Shown: positions 22,120 through 33,253 of the stretch, piece after piece
How positions within the stretch are numbered: position 1 is the stretch's first letter
Layout of the letters: every line of letters begins with the position of its first letter
Origin: Jaapia argillacea MUCL 33604
Taxonomy: Eukaryota > Basidiomycota > Agaricomycetes > Jaapiales > Jaapiaceae
Assembly (NCBI GenBank): GCA_000697665.1
Contig: KL197744.1
Span: 105,115-169,114 of the forward strand
Direction: 5' to 3'
Length of the DNA: 64,000 nt
Translations under genes and position numbers: made by a program
Notes under the pieces: model-generated
What the model saw: the letters and a program-made list of their open reading frames with translations, nothing else
The model's database searches: none
Told to the model about the DNA's origin: nothing

Positions 22120-25100
22120 ATGTCTAACCAGAACGAAACTCGAGGACTCAGGTTGCTCTCACTCGGTACGTTGGCACCGCATATCGAAGATTGTACGCTC
22201 ACCCAACCGAGTAGATGGTGGGGGCATCCGAGGCTTATCTCAACTTGTGATCTTGCGAGAGCTGATGGATCGAGTCAAGAGTGTCGGCGGTCTGGTTGAG
22301 CCACCCCTTCCAGGAGAATTCTTTGATCTGATTGGTGGTACTGGGACAGGCGGGTGCGTACACATCGATGGCCCTCCGACTTGTCTGTGATCGAAGACTT
22401 ACCCGACCTTGCAGATTGATTGCTTTGATGCTTGGGCCTCTCCGCATGTCGGTTGCAGATGCAATGACGGCCTACGGTCGGATGTCGGAGGAAGTGTTTT
22501 CTGAGACGAAGTGGAAGGGGAGGGATAGCACATTCAAGGCGAGCAAGTTGGAGGATTTTCTCAAGAAAACTATCACCGGAAGACTTGGTGATCCTCAGGC
22601 CCGAATGCTAGATTTTAGTCGTAGTGACCCTTGCAAGATGTAAGTTCCTCTGGCTTCATGTCTTGTAATGGAACTGAACTTATATTTTCAGGTTTGTTTG
22701 TGCTATGCCTGTCCATAGTGTTAACCCTGCCATCCCTCATCTTTTTCGCAACTATCAAGTTCCCAAAGGTGCCACATTTAACTGTCTGGTTTGGGAGGCA
22801 GCTCGGGCCATATCTGCTACACCAACTATTTTTAAGGCCATCAGAATTGGTGAACCTTCGATCCAGGGGCTCTTCATTGATGCTGGTATAGGCTGTAACA
22901 ATCCCATCAAACAGGTTCTTCAAGAAGCTAAACTGATCTTCCCTTCACAACATGTAGCATGTGTTCTTAGCATAGGTGCTGGACATCCTGGAACCATCAG
23001 TCTAGCTAGAACTGGCAGATTTTTTAGCAATATTCTGCCATATGCATTGTGCACTACAATGCATGATCTAGCTACTGATTGTGAATCAATGGCTGAAGAT
23101 ATAGCTAGACAGTTTGAGAGTGTACCCAACTTTTATCACCGCTTTAGTGTTGATCAGGGACTACAGAACTTTACACTTGGCCAGTGGTATCAATTGGCTG
23201 AGGTGCAGACTCATACCTACCAATATATGTGTCAAACAAATGTAGACAGTCAACTAACAGCTGCTGTGCAAGTATTGGCAAAGTCATCTAGCAGAATTGC
23301 TACATCAGCTCTAAGTGAGTTGAAAAACATGGTGTCAATTGATGATAATGATACTGACTATGAAATGATAGATGCTGTTCAGGCTTTACTAGTCCAGTTG
23401 TCAGCCTTGCCAGCTCTTCCTATCCTTAAACATTGTCCTCCTGCTTCTATTGCATTTACTGGACGCAAGGACATTCTTTTCAAACTTGAAAAGTATTTTT
23501 TCCCTTCTTCCCCACCTCAACAGCAAGGAAAACAAAAAGTATTTGTGTTATATGGACTTGGTGGTGTAGGAAAAACACAAATTGCATGTAGATTTATTGA
23601 ACAATGTCAGTCTGAAACTGAACCTCAGAGGTATTGATGTTCTTTCAAAGTGTTTTACCATGGCTAATATAATTAATTGTAGGTTTTGGAAGGTGTTTCT
23701 TGTTGATGCCAGCTCCACAGAGACTATCAAGTCAGAATTTGAAGCCATTGCTAGTTCAAACAATGTTGGCAATGAAATTACAGATGCATTGAACTGGTTC
23801 ACCAATGAGTCTAAAGAATGGCTACTCTTTCTTGATAATGCAGATGATACAAATCTAAATCTTCGTGACTTCTTTCCTCCTTGTAAACATGGAAACATTT
23901 TGATTACTACTTGAAATCCTGAATGCTGCAATTATTCACCAGGATCTCACTATAGAGTGGGAGACCTAGATCTTAAGGATGCAGGTGAATTACTGTTAAG
24001 GCTTGTGCAAAGAGAGGGTAACTCAGATGATAGAAATGTTGCATTGCAAATTGTACAAGAGTTGGGATGTTTAGCATTAGCAATTGTGCAAGCTGGCGCA
24101 TTTATCTTCAAAACCAATGATCTGAAGGGCTACTTGCCCTTGTATAAAAGATTCCGTGTAGATCTATTGAGAGAAGTTTCAAAACAGAAATTGGATGATT
24201 ATAATGAATCAGCATACACAACCTGGAAGCTGAGCTATGACAAGCTGTCTTGTAATGCCATGTCATTATTGCAAGTCTGTGCATTTTTGCATTTCAATTC
24301 AATCTCAAAGCAAATATTTGAATATGCAGCCAAAGAACCTATCCCTCGGTATGCAAATCAATATGATAATTCATGGAATGAGGCTAGCAGTTTTTTTAGC
24401 CAGTTTAAGGGTGAAGATGGGGAGTGGAGTAACTTCAAGTTTATCAAGTGCTTAAATGAGATTTCCTCATATTCATTGATTCAATTTGACAGAGGCAACA
24501 ATGTATATACCATGCATTCTCTAGTGCAGGCCTGGATCCTGGATACAGTGTTGAATATATCCAAGGCTAAGGTCTGCACCAATCAGATTCTAGCATTAAC
24601 TGCCTGCCATAACGAAGCCTTTTCTGATGGTCCATTTCTACGCACACTGATAGTACACTTAGATGATCTCTGTGATAGCAATGAGATAGAATGGTGTGTT
24701 GCTATGTACTATGCAAATGTATATTATAAGTGTGGATTATTAGCTAAGGCTGGAAGGTTGCTGGTTCAGGTGATGGAGGCCTGCAAGAGAATTCTGGGTG
24801 ATGAGCATCCACACACTCTGGCAAGCATGAATAAACTGGTAATGACATACAAACACCAAGGGCAGTGGAAGCAGGCTGAAAAGATACGGATTGAAGTAGT
24901 GGAGGCCTGCAAGAGAATTCTGGGTGATGAGCATCCTGATACTCTGAATAATTTGAATAATCTGGCATTGACATACCATGATCAAGGGCAGTGGAAGGAG
25001 GCTGAAAAGATACACATTCAAGTGGTGGAGACCTACAAAAGAATTCTGGGTGATGAGCATCCTGACACTCTGACTAGTATGGATAATCTAGCAATAACAT

Positions 25101-28100
25101 ACAGGAGTCAAGGGCAGTTGAAGAGGGCTGAAAAAATGCAGATTCAAGTACTGGAGGCCTGGAAAAGAATTCTGGGTGATGAGCATTCTGACACCCTGGC
25201 TAGCATGGGTGATCTGGCATGGACATATAAGAGTCAAGGGCAGTTGAAGGAAGCTGAAAAGATGCAGATTCAAGTGGTAGAGGCCCGCAAGAGAATTCTG
25301 GGTCATGAGCATCCACACACTCTGGTGAGCATGAATAATCTGGCAATGATATACCAGAATCAAGGGCAGTTGAAGGAGGCTGAAAAGTTACAGATTCTAG
25401 TAGTTGAGGCCCGTGAGAGAAGTCTGGGTGATGAGCATCCTGACTCTCTGGCTAGCATGAATGATCTGGCATTGATATATCAGGTGCAAGTGCAGTGGAA
25501 GCAGGCTGAAAAAATGTGTGTTCATGTGGTGGAGGCCCGCAAGAGAATTCTGGGTAATGGGCATCCTGACACTCTGACTAGCATGAATAATCTGGCAATG
25601 ATATACCAGAATCAAGGGCAGTGGAAGGAGGCTGAAAAGATGCAGATTCAAGTAGTGGAGACCCAGGAGAAAATTCTAGATGATGAGCATCCTGACTGTC
25701 TGGTTGGCATGAGTGATCTAGCGCTGATATATTAGATGCAAGCATAGTGGAAGCAGGCTGAAAAAATGCATACTCATGTGGTGGAGGCCTGCAAGAGAAT
25801 TCTGGGTCATGAGCACCTTTACACTCTAAATAGTATGAATAATCTGGCAATGGCATACAAGGGTCAAGGGCAGTTAAAGGAGGCTGAAAAGATGCAGATT
25901 CAAGTGCTGGAGGCCCGCAAGAGAATTCTGGGTGATGAGCATCCTGACACTCTGACTAGCATGAATAATCTGGCAATGATATATCAGAATCAAGGGCAGT
26001 GGAAGGAGGCTGAAAAGATGCAGATTCAAGTGCTAGAGGTCCACAAGAGAATTCTGGGTGATGAGCATCCTTACACTCTGACTAGCATGAATGATCTAGC
26101 ATTGATATATCAGATGCAAGTGCAGTGGAAGCAGGCTGAAAAGATGCATGCTCATGTGGTGGAGGCCTGTAAGAGAATTCTGGGTAATGAGCACCCTCAC
26201 ACTCTGATTAGTATGAGTAATCTAGCAGTGGCATACATGAGTCAAGGGCAATTGAAGGAGGCTCAAAAGATGCAGATTCAAGTGGTGGAGGCTTACAAGA
26301 GAATTCTGGGTAATGAGCATCCTGACACTGTGAGTAGCATGAATAATCTGGCAATGATATACCAGAATCAAGGCCAGTGGAAGGAGGCTGAAAAGATGCA
26401 GATTCAAGTGGTGGAGACCCATGAGAAAATTCTAGGTGATGAGCATCCTAACTCTCTGGCTAGCATGAATGATCTGGCATTGATATATCAGATGCAAGGG
26501 CACTGTAAGAAGGCTGAAAAGATGTATGCTCATGTGGTGGAGGCCCGCAAGAGAATTCTGGGTCATGAGCACCCTCACACTCTGACCAGTATGAATAATC
26601 TGGCGGTGGCATACACAAGTCAAGGGCAGTTAAAGGAAGCTGAAAAGATACAGATTCAAGTGCTGGAGGCCTGCAAGAAAATTCTGGGTGATGAGCATCC
26701 TGACACTCTGACTAGCATGAATAATCTGGCAATGATATACCAGAATCAAGGGCAGTGGAAGGAGGCTGAAAAGATGCAGATTCAAGTGGTGGAGACCCAG
26801 GAGAGAATTCTAGCTGATGAGCATCCTGACTCTCTGGCTGGCATGAGTGATCTAGCATTGATATATCAGATGCAAGCACAGTGGAAGCAGGCTGAAAAGA
26901 TGTATGCTCATGTGGTGGAGGCCCGCAAGAGAATTCTGGGTAATGAACACCCTCACACTTTGACTAGTATGAATAATCTGGCAATGGCATACAAGAGTCA
27001 AGGACAGTTGAAGGAAGCTGAAAAGATACAGATTCAAGTGCTGGAGGCCCGCAAGAGAATTCTGGGTGATGAGCATCCTGACACTGTGAGTAGTATGAAG
27101 AATCTGGCAATCATATACCAGAATCAAGGCCAGTGGAAGGAGGCTGAAAAGATGCAGATTCAAGTAGTGGAGACCCATGAGAGAATCCTAGGTGACGAGC
27201 ATCCTGACTCTCTGACTAGCATGAGTTGTCTAGCATTGATATATCAGATGCAAGTGCAGTGGAAGCAGGCTGAAAAAATGCATGCTCATGTGGTGGAGGC
27301 CCGGAAGAGAATTCTGGGTAATGAGCACCCTCACACTCTGATTAGTATGAGTAATCTGGCAAGGGCATACATGAGTCAAGGGCAGTTGAAGGAGGCTGAA
27401 GAGGTACAGATTCAAGTGGTGGAGGCCTACAAGAGAATTCTGAGTGATGAGCATCCTGACACTGTGAGTAGCATGAATAATCTGGCAATGATATACCAGG
27501 ATCAAGGGCAGTTGAAAGAGGCTGAAAAGATGCAGATTCAAGTGGTGGAGGCTCATAAGAGAATCCTGGGTGATGAGCATCCTGAAACTCTGACTAGCCT
27601 GAGTAATCTGGCAATGATGTACCAGGATCAAGGCCAGTTAAAGGAGGCTGAAAAGATGCAGATTAAATTGGTGGAGGCCTGCAAGAGAATTCTGGGTGAT
27701 GAGCATTCTGACACTCTGGCTAGCATGAATGAGCTAGCATCGACATATGAGATGCAAGCACAGTGGAACCAGGCTGAAAAAATGTATGTTTATATGGTGG
27801 AGGCCTGTAAGAGAATTCTGGGTCATGAGCACCCTCACACTCTGACCAGTATGAATAATCTGGCAATGATATACAAGAGTTAAAGGCAGTTGAAGGAAGC
27901 TGAAAAGATGCAGATTCAAGTGTTGGAGGCCCGCAAGAGAATTCTGGGTAATGAGCATCCTGACACTCTGACTAGCATCAATAATCTGGCAATCATATAC
28001 CAGAACCAAGGGCAGTTGAAGGAGGCTGAAATGATGCAGATTCAAGTGCTGGAGGCCCGGAGGAAAATTCTGGGTAATGAGCATCCTGGCACTCTGACTA

Positions 28101-28603
28101 GCATGAATAATCTGGCAATGACATATCAGAACCAAGGGCGATTGAAGGAGGTGGAAAAGATGCAGATTCAAGTGGTGGAGGCCTGCAAGAGAATTCTGGG
28201 TAGTGAGCATCCTGGCACTCTGATTAGTATGGATAACCTGGCAATCACATACAAGAGTCAGGAGCAGTTAAAGGAAGCTGAAAAAATGCAGATTCAAGTG
28301 CTGGAGGCCCGCAAAAGAATTCTTGGTAATGAGCATCCTGATACTCTGACTAGTATGAATAATCTGGCAATGACATATAGGAGTCGAGGGCAGTTGAAGG
28401 AGGCTGACAAGATCCAGATTGAAGTGCTGGAGGCCCGCAAGAGAATTCTGGTTGATGAGCATCCTGATACTCTGACTAGTATGAATGATCTGGCAATGGC
28501 ATACAAGAGTCAAGGGTAGTTGAAGGAGGCTGAAAAGATGCACAGTGAAGCAATAGAAGCCTACAAGAGAATTTTGGATGAGCATCCCATTGTGAACATG
28601 TAG
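22120..28603 (+). pseudogene. Patatin-like / NB-ARC / TPR receptor-like (fungal NLR) gene with five in-frame stops
   Basis: Exons: 22120-22165, 22215-22353, 22415-22639, 22692-23630, 23683-28603; 2,090 codons including the last stop. Domain order is as follows. The patatin-like domain (~1-260) has DGGGIRG at 16-22 and FIDAGIGCNNPI with Asp200, but GGTGTGG at about 56-62 where active enzymes have GTSTGG. A linker follows. The NB-ARC domain (~400-760) has a P-loop GLGGVGKTQ at ~425, Walker B WLLFLDNADD at ~495, ILITT, LGCLALAIVQAGAF, and an MHD-like MHSLVQ. About 30 TPRs run from ~808 to the end. Stops: TGA 23912, TAG 25733, TAG 25745, TAA 27881, TAG 28517, all in one frame with no indel. Fungal proteins of this layout are considered intracellular sensors of non-self or damage. 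As it stands the gene gives at most a 526-residue truncated product. Confidence 0.85.
24757..28595 (+). repeat. Array of ~30 tandem 126-bp units encoding 42-residue TPRs, with 378-bp higher-order period
   Basis: The unit consensus begins GQWKEAEKMQIQVVEA and continues with KRILGDEHPDTLTSMNNLA. This is the kinesin-light-chain-like TPR class common in fungal NLRs. Landmark units with MQxQWKQAEKM start near 25481, 25735, 26112, 26489, 26868, 27245 and 27749. Spacings are about 254, 377, 377, 379, 377 and 504 bp, that is 2, 3, 3, 3, 3 and 4 units, so much of the array expanded as triplets. Reverse-strand frames in the array are shadows. Confidence 0.9.
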
Positions 28604-28819
28604 TTGCTCATATACTTTGGTTTCTTTTTCTTTACTTCTTGGTTACTTAGTACAGCTTGTCTTGCCTCATATCAAACTCCTTGACTTGTATTGACTGGTA
28701 ATTGTACTCCCTCATACCTCGGCCTGACTCTGACTTGGACTCTGACTCTATCATGACTTGTACATTTGACTCAGCCTACGAGTAAATAAGGACAGGTAGA
28801 TACCATGTAATTCCCCAAC

Positions 28820-28945
28820 TTGTCCACTAGAACAATACAGCACTTTACCTGTGCCTTTCAACTTGGTTTGCTCATCTTCATCATCCTCTACTGCCTCAAG
28901 ATGGTAGCCTGAGTACTAGTTGCTAAGACACTCCTAGTACTTGGA
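28820..28945 (+). mobile_element. LTR fragment (R/U5 end) of the 433-bp LTR family
   Basis: Similar to the 3' part of the solo LTR at 31247-31679. Shared stretches are aatacagc, tttgctc, atcatcctctac, gcctcaa, gagtactagt and gctaagacactcctag. It is followed by sequence (about 28985-29110) resembling 56680-56800, so it is probably the 5' LTR remnant of a lost element. Confidence 0.6.
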
Positions 28946-30257
28946 CAAGCTCTTACCAACCCTACTCACCCTACAACACTGATGCAGTTAGGATCAGCAA
29001 TCATTCCACCAGTACACCCCACACACATTCAAATCTTCCTTACTATCATTGAATTCATCACTAATGCACTCATTAACATCGTCCCACAACTTGATTGGTA
29101 TGCATGACAAATTTGAAGAAAGTACAGTCATGGTAGCTACACCTTACATCACACAGGTTTCATTCAGAATCCTACTTGACGCAGCACATTGCAGACCAAT
29201 TAAACAAGATCACCCAAAGGTTGAACCCTGACCAATACAACTTTAAAGTTACATGTTCCTCCAAACCCTTTGGTGACAAATAACAGGATTACTAAACCTG
29301 TTAAGGATCACACTGCTCTATGCCTATTTTCATTTTCTTGCTATTCAGTACTCCTCACAGATATTGGCTGTATGACCTGTTTTAAATATATTTACCTCTG
29401 TGACTGTGTCAGCCTCATCTAAGAGACTTACATCCTCCTGTTGGTTTGGCACTGTGTATGATATTCCTTGTCTGGTGCTTGGAAACTTGGTAGTTATGAT
29501 TCCCTGAGGTATGAGGAGGAATTGTCTATAGCAAAAATCTCTGCTAGGGACTTGTGGGGACACCTTAATCATCCCTACAGTCCCACGTGCTTAGTCCCAC
29601 ACTTTTCTTTTTGCTGAGTGTGTGACCATCCTTGGATATTGCTGATGTAAGGTGCTTTTTTGCACAGTTTTATTTGGGTTCCATTTCCGGGGCCTTGCTT
29701 CAACTGCCTTCACTCCTCTGGATTTTTGTGCATAGCAACTAATTCGTTCATTTGTTACACTGGGACAAGAAGTGTTGCAACACCCACCTGGACCCATCCC
29801 ACCTCCCTCCCTCCTTTGTTTTCATTATCCATTCCTTTATGTCCTATTTTTATGCTTTTTACACAACTTTAATGACTCCCAACACCTCTCAATCATGACT
29901 TCCAATGAACTGGCACCATGTGCCCCTCTTGGATTGAGTGCCCTGCACATGCACTCTCCCTCCCACCCTCTCTACTCACTGAAACAACACTGGCATGGCC
30001 CAGGGAATGTATCAGAAGTTGAGTAGGGCTTAGGTATGAGGTCCTGGGCTGCCCAGTAAGTAAAATTTTCGATTTCTTGTCAATTATCACTAACTCTCAA
30101 ATTCTCGATTTTAGGGTCTTACTAACATCTCCACCCACCCATTCAAACCACTCCCCACCCCTCAAGATCATTAGGGAACCCCACTACTGCTCTCCATCAT
30201 GATCTGAGCAGTCAGAGCCACCCAACACCCACCCACCTCCTCCCCCTCTCTCAACAC

Positions 30258-30290
30258 CCACTCAGGCAGCCTTTGTGGCTGCCTGAGTGG
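30258..30290. other. Perfect 14-bp inverted repeat with 5-nt loop
   Basis: Left arm 30258-30271 (CCACTCAGGCAGCC), loop TTTGT, right arm 30277-30290 (GGCTGCCTGAGTGG). It is not followed by a T-run. It lies in C-rich non-coding DNA. Confidence 0.8.
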
Positions 30291-30859
30291 TCTCTATACA
30301 ATATCCTATCACTATAATGACGCAAAATGACTGTATTGTGCCAACATGCACCTGTCACCCAACCTGCAATCTCAAAATTGGCCCATCCCATCCCCCCTCC
30401 CTTCCTACCCTTGCAATCACTTTTATAGCAATTGTGTTGGGTTATTTCTTGCTCCTACCACCAACCCAGACCTCTCACAAACTGACACCTCAATTAGGGG
30501 TTGGTTTCATTCATATTTTTGACTTTGCACCCACCAATTGGTTGTACCCCCTCTCACCTCAAACAACTACACCCTTGTCCTAAATGAGTAGCATTCAGTT
30601 TAGGGCTGTATTGAAGGGTTAAGAGGAGTCACAGGACGAGTAAATGGGCACCTGGTAAGTAAAAATTCGATTCTAAACAGTATATTTACTATTTCGCTCT
30701 TTTTTTGCTTTCAGCACTTTCTATCAACCCCACCACCTCATCCCCACCTCCCCCAATTGTACAACACACTGCAAGACAGCACTACCACCCAAAAGCCCTT
30801 TGAGACACCCAAAGCCATGCACATGCCCCCCTTACCCCCACACCACCTCCCTCTCCCAG

Positions 30860-30896
30860 AACAAGTCAGGCTACCACCATGGCAGCCTGACTTGTT
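30860..30896. other. Perfect 13-bp inverted repeat with 11-nt loop
   Basis: Left arm 30860-30872 (AACAAGTCAGGCT), right arm 30884-30896 (AGCCTGACTTGTT). It is the second strong hairpin within 600 bp. Both arms contain a CAGGC core. Confidence 0.8.
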
Positions 30897-30959
30897 TATT
30901 TTCATATCACTCTCGACTCCTACCAACCTTCTCCCACCACCAGCCTTGTGTGCTGTATT

Positions 30960-31140
30960 TTTCAAGTGGACAAGCTACCAAATACATAGTAGCTAGGTGT
31001 CCTTATATACTAATAGGACAATAGGAAATTGAACAATATGCTTAGGACAATGACAAGTAAGATAATGTACCTAGACAATGGCAAATGAGACAATGTACAA
31101 AGACAATGGTAAAGGACAATAGAAACAGAGGACAATGGAA
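30960..31140 (-). mobile_element. Inverted fragment of the 433-bp LTR family
   Basis: The stretch TTCAAGTGGACAAGCT followed by gtccttatatactaata matches the minus-strand LTRs at 57659 and 60386 around their R region (caagtggacaagctt ... ccttatatactagag). Beyond ~31050 it decays into gacaatg-rich sequence. Confidence 0.55.
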
Positions 31141-31246
31141 AGTGCTAATAATAGAACCAACTAAAAATAGAACAAGTCCAAGGCAGGTCATACTGAGTAT
31201 CATAGACAAGGGAAATGATACGAGAACAAGTGAAGTCCAATAAGAG

Positions 31247-31679
31247 TGTTATGACCTTGTATACCCGTTTCATTTTTTGTTATCTTATCTTATCTCAGAC
31301 ACCTTATCTCATCTTATTGCGCCTTGTCTCAGACTCATTCTATTTATATCTCGTCGTGCTATTATTAACTCACCTTCTCATACTATACCCTATTTGGCAG
31401 GTTACTGACTTCCTCTGTATTCCATACTGTTCTCTACTGTTCCATTGTCTTCTCCCCTATTCTGTGAACACTATTCTTAGCCCCTTCCATAACCTTCTAC
31501 TACATTCTCCCCTTCTGGCCCCAGTATATAAGGTGCTTGCACTCTCCTGTATTCCTTAAGCTTGTCCACTTGAATAATACAGCTCTTTAGCCATACCCTT
31601 CAACTGGTTTGCTCTCGTTCATCATCCTCTACAGCCTCAATTCATAGCCTAAGTACTAGTCGCTAAAGCACTCCTAACA
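31247..31679 (+). mobile_element. Solo LTR, 433 bp, with 5-bp target-site duplication
   Basis: It begins TGTTATGACC and ends CTCCTAACA, so the termini form the inverted repeat TGTTA/TAACA. Flanking 5-mers are identical: aagag at 31242-31246 and at 31680-31684. There is a TATA-like tatata near 31525 and an AATAAT stretch after. No internal coding sequence is present, so the element was lost by LTR-LTR recombination. It is the reference copy for fragments at 28.8, 30.96, 48.48, 57.66 and 60.39 kb. Confidence 0.9.
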
Positions 31680-31779
31680 AAGAGAAGTAAAATACATACA
31701 ATACAAAGAAAAATATACAAGTCCAAGCATGTTCACAACACCAGAAAAAAGGTGGAAAAATCAGAGAAAATCCAAATAA

Positions 31780-32360
31780 AATTGTTCTAGCAGTGGGGGG
31801 CAATTTGGGGTTGTTTGGTAGATAATATAATATACCTAAATAGGCAACTGGTCAATTGAGGGGCCAAATAATCAGATAAAATCTGAATAAAATCAAAAGT
31901 TAATGGGAGGATGTGTTTGTAGCTGTTTTGAAATTACTCAGCTTTATGTCAGCAACTAACCTCCTATGAGAGGATGGGACAGATTGCAGAATGACCTGTT
32001 GATAGACTTATTTACTCATACTCTCCCATGGTGCCATGGGTCCAAACAGCTAGTTGTTCTAGTGGTAGGGGGCAATTTGGGGTTGTTTGGCAGATGTAAT
32101 ATGCCTAAATTGGCAACTGGTTAATAGAGGGTCAAATAATCTGAAAGAATTGGAAAAAATGAGAACAAAATAGAGAGAGTAGAAGAAGGGCACTTGAGGG
32201 CTATTTGACAGATGATATAATATGCCTAAATAGGCAACTGGTCAACAGATGATCAATCAAATCAGCAAAAATCAGAAAAAAATCTTTTCAGGTAAAAGTG
32301 CTTTGAATGTGTTTGCTTGATGATGTATAATGCTTAAATAGGAAACTCAGCCCAACCCAT
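31780..32360. repeat. Degenerate dispersed-tandem repeats of a ~90-110-bp motif
   Basis: The block ttgttctag...gggggcaatttggggttgttt recurs at about 31782 and 32054. Related blocks (ggcaactggtcaa preceded by tgcctaaatagg) recur at about 31838, 32108, 32224 and, weakly, 32330. Spacing is irregular. No coding potential was seen. Confidence 0.7.
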
Positions 32361-32369
32361 TCAGCTATT

Positions 32370-32790
32370 TTTTCCAGTAGTAATGGCCAGTGGACCATAC
32401 ATATCAGCCATTGTTAATGTGCCAGCAGACTCTGCCAACCTGGGTTCGCAGCCCATTGTTAATGGCCCAGCAGACATGCCATTACTATTATGTCAGCCCA
32501 CTTATACCATAAAGCCACTGAACCAGTAGTAATGGCTCAGCTGACATTGCTATAAATCAGGCAGTGTCTGCTGTGCAGTAGTAACATGGTGGCCGACACA
32601 TCATTAGTAATGGCTCAGCTGACCTAGCTAGAATATGTGCTGATGATCAGTCTGTTGTACATTGATAATGTATGGGTGGACATGCCATTAGTAATGGCTC
32701 AGCTGACCTGTATCAGTCCACTGGGCAATAATAATGTGAGAGTGGACACATCATTAGTACTGGCTCAGCTGACCTATACATTCCATAATG
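32370..32790. repeat. Tandem repeats of ~67-83 bp around TAATGGCTCAGCTGACCT
   Basis: The core tggctcagctgac occurs at 32533, 32611, 32694 and 32761. In the last three copies it is preceded by gacaca/gacatg plus tcattagta. More diverged copies lie at about 32375 and 32455. Spacings are 78, 83 and 67 bp. Confidence 0.8.
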
Positions 32791-33253
32791 CCAGCAGCAG
32801 ATTATACACTTTTTAGGTGGGTGCCAGGGACCTGCAACCTATGTGACCAAATTAAATACAAATGCAATAGCCAGCCTTTGCCCTTGAAGCTATGGTCCTT
32901 ACTTTGTGGTTGCCGGGAATTCAGTGGTAATGTTTGTGGGCAGTGGTGGGCACTTTAGGCAGTGGTCCTTGCTTTACAATTGCTGGCAGTTCAGCGGTAA
33001 TGTTTGTGGGTGGTAGAAGTAACCTGGCAAACTGGAATGTAGGCTGGCCACATGTTGCATTGAAAGGATCCTAGAACTGGTGGCTGGTATGAATGCTGGC
33101 AGGTAAGAGAATATCACTCCAAGGTCTCAGTTGTGCCAGCAATGGCAGCACAAAATACATGGTGAACAGTGCCATGGATGTTGATGCTCATGAATGGCAG
33201 AGCACAACCTCAAAATCTGTGACAATAAAACACTGCCAGTATGAAAACATGGC
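32791..33253. other. Non-coding stretch, nothing recognised
   Basis: It contains a short direct repeat, tgctttaca/tactttgtggttgc...ggcagttcagcggtaatgtttgtggg, twice (about 32900-32945 and 32968-33012). No gene was seen. Confidence 0.4.

Larger units (their letters stand above)
28604..31246. other. Transposon-remnant region downstream of the NLR-like gene
   Basis: No intact gene was seen. A plus-strand LTR fragment sits near 28820-28945, a gag-leader-like remnant at 28946-29250 and an inverted LTR fragment near 30960-31140. Two strong hairpins lie between. The rest, notably 29250-30250, has only short frames with no recognisable product. Confidence 0.5.

Noticed and set aside
24740-28585. Long open frames on the reverse strand of the TPR array (70-160 codons, Leu/His-rich)
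   Set aside because: They are mirror images of the 126-bp coding repeat and repeat with the same period.
22120-28603. Reassigned genetic code or stop readthrough to explain the in-frame stops
   Set aside because: All three stop types occur, other genes in the window end normally at TAA, TAG or TGA, and each stop is one C-to-T step from the codon found in sister repeats.
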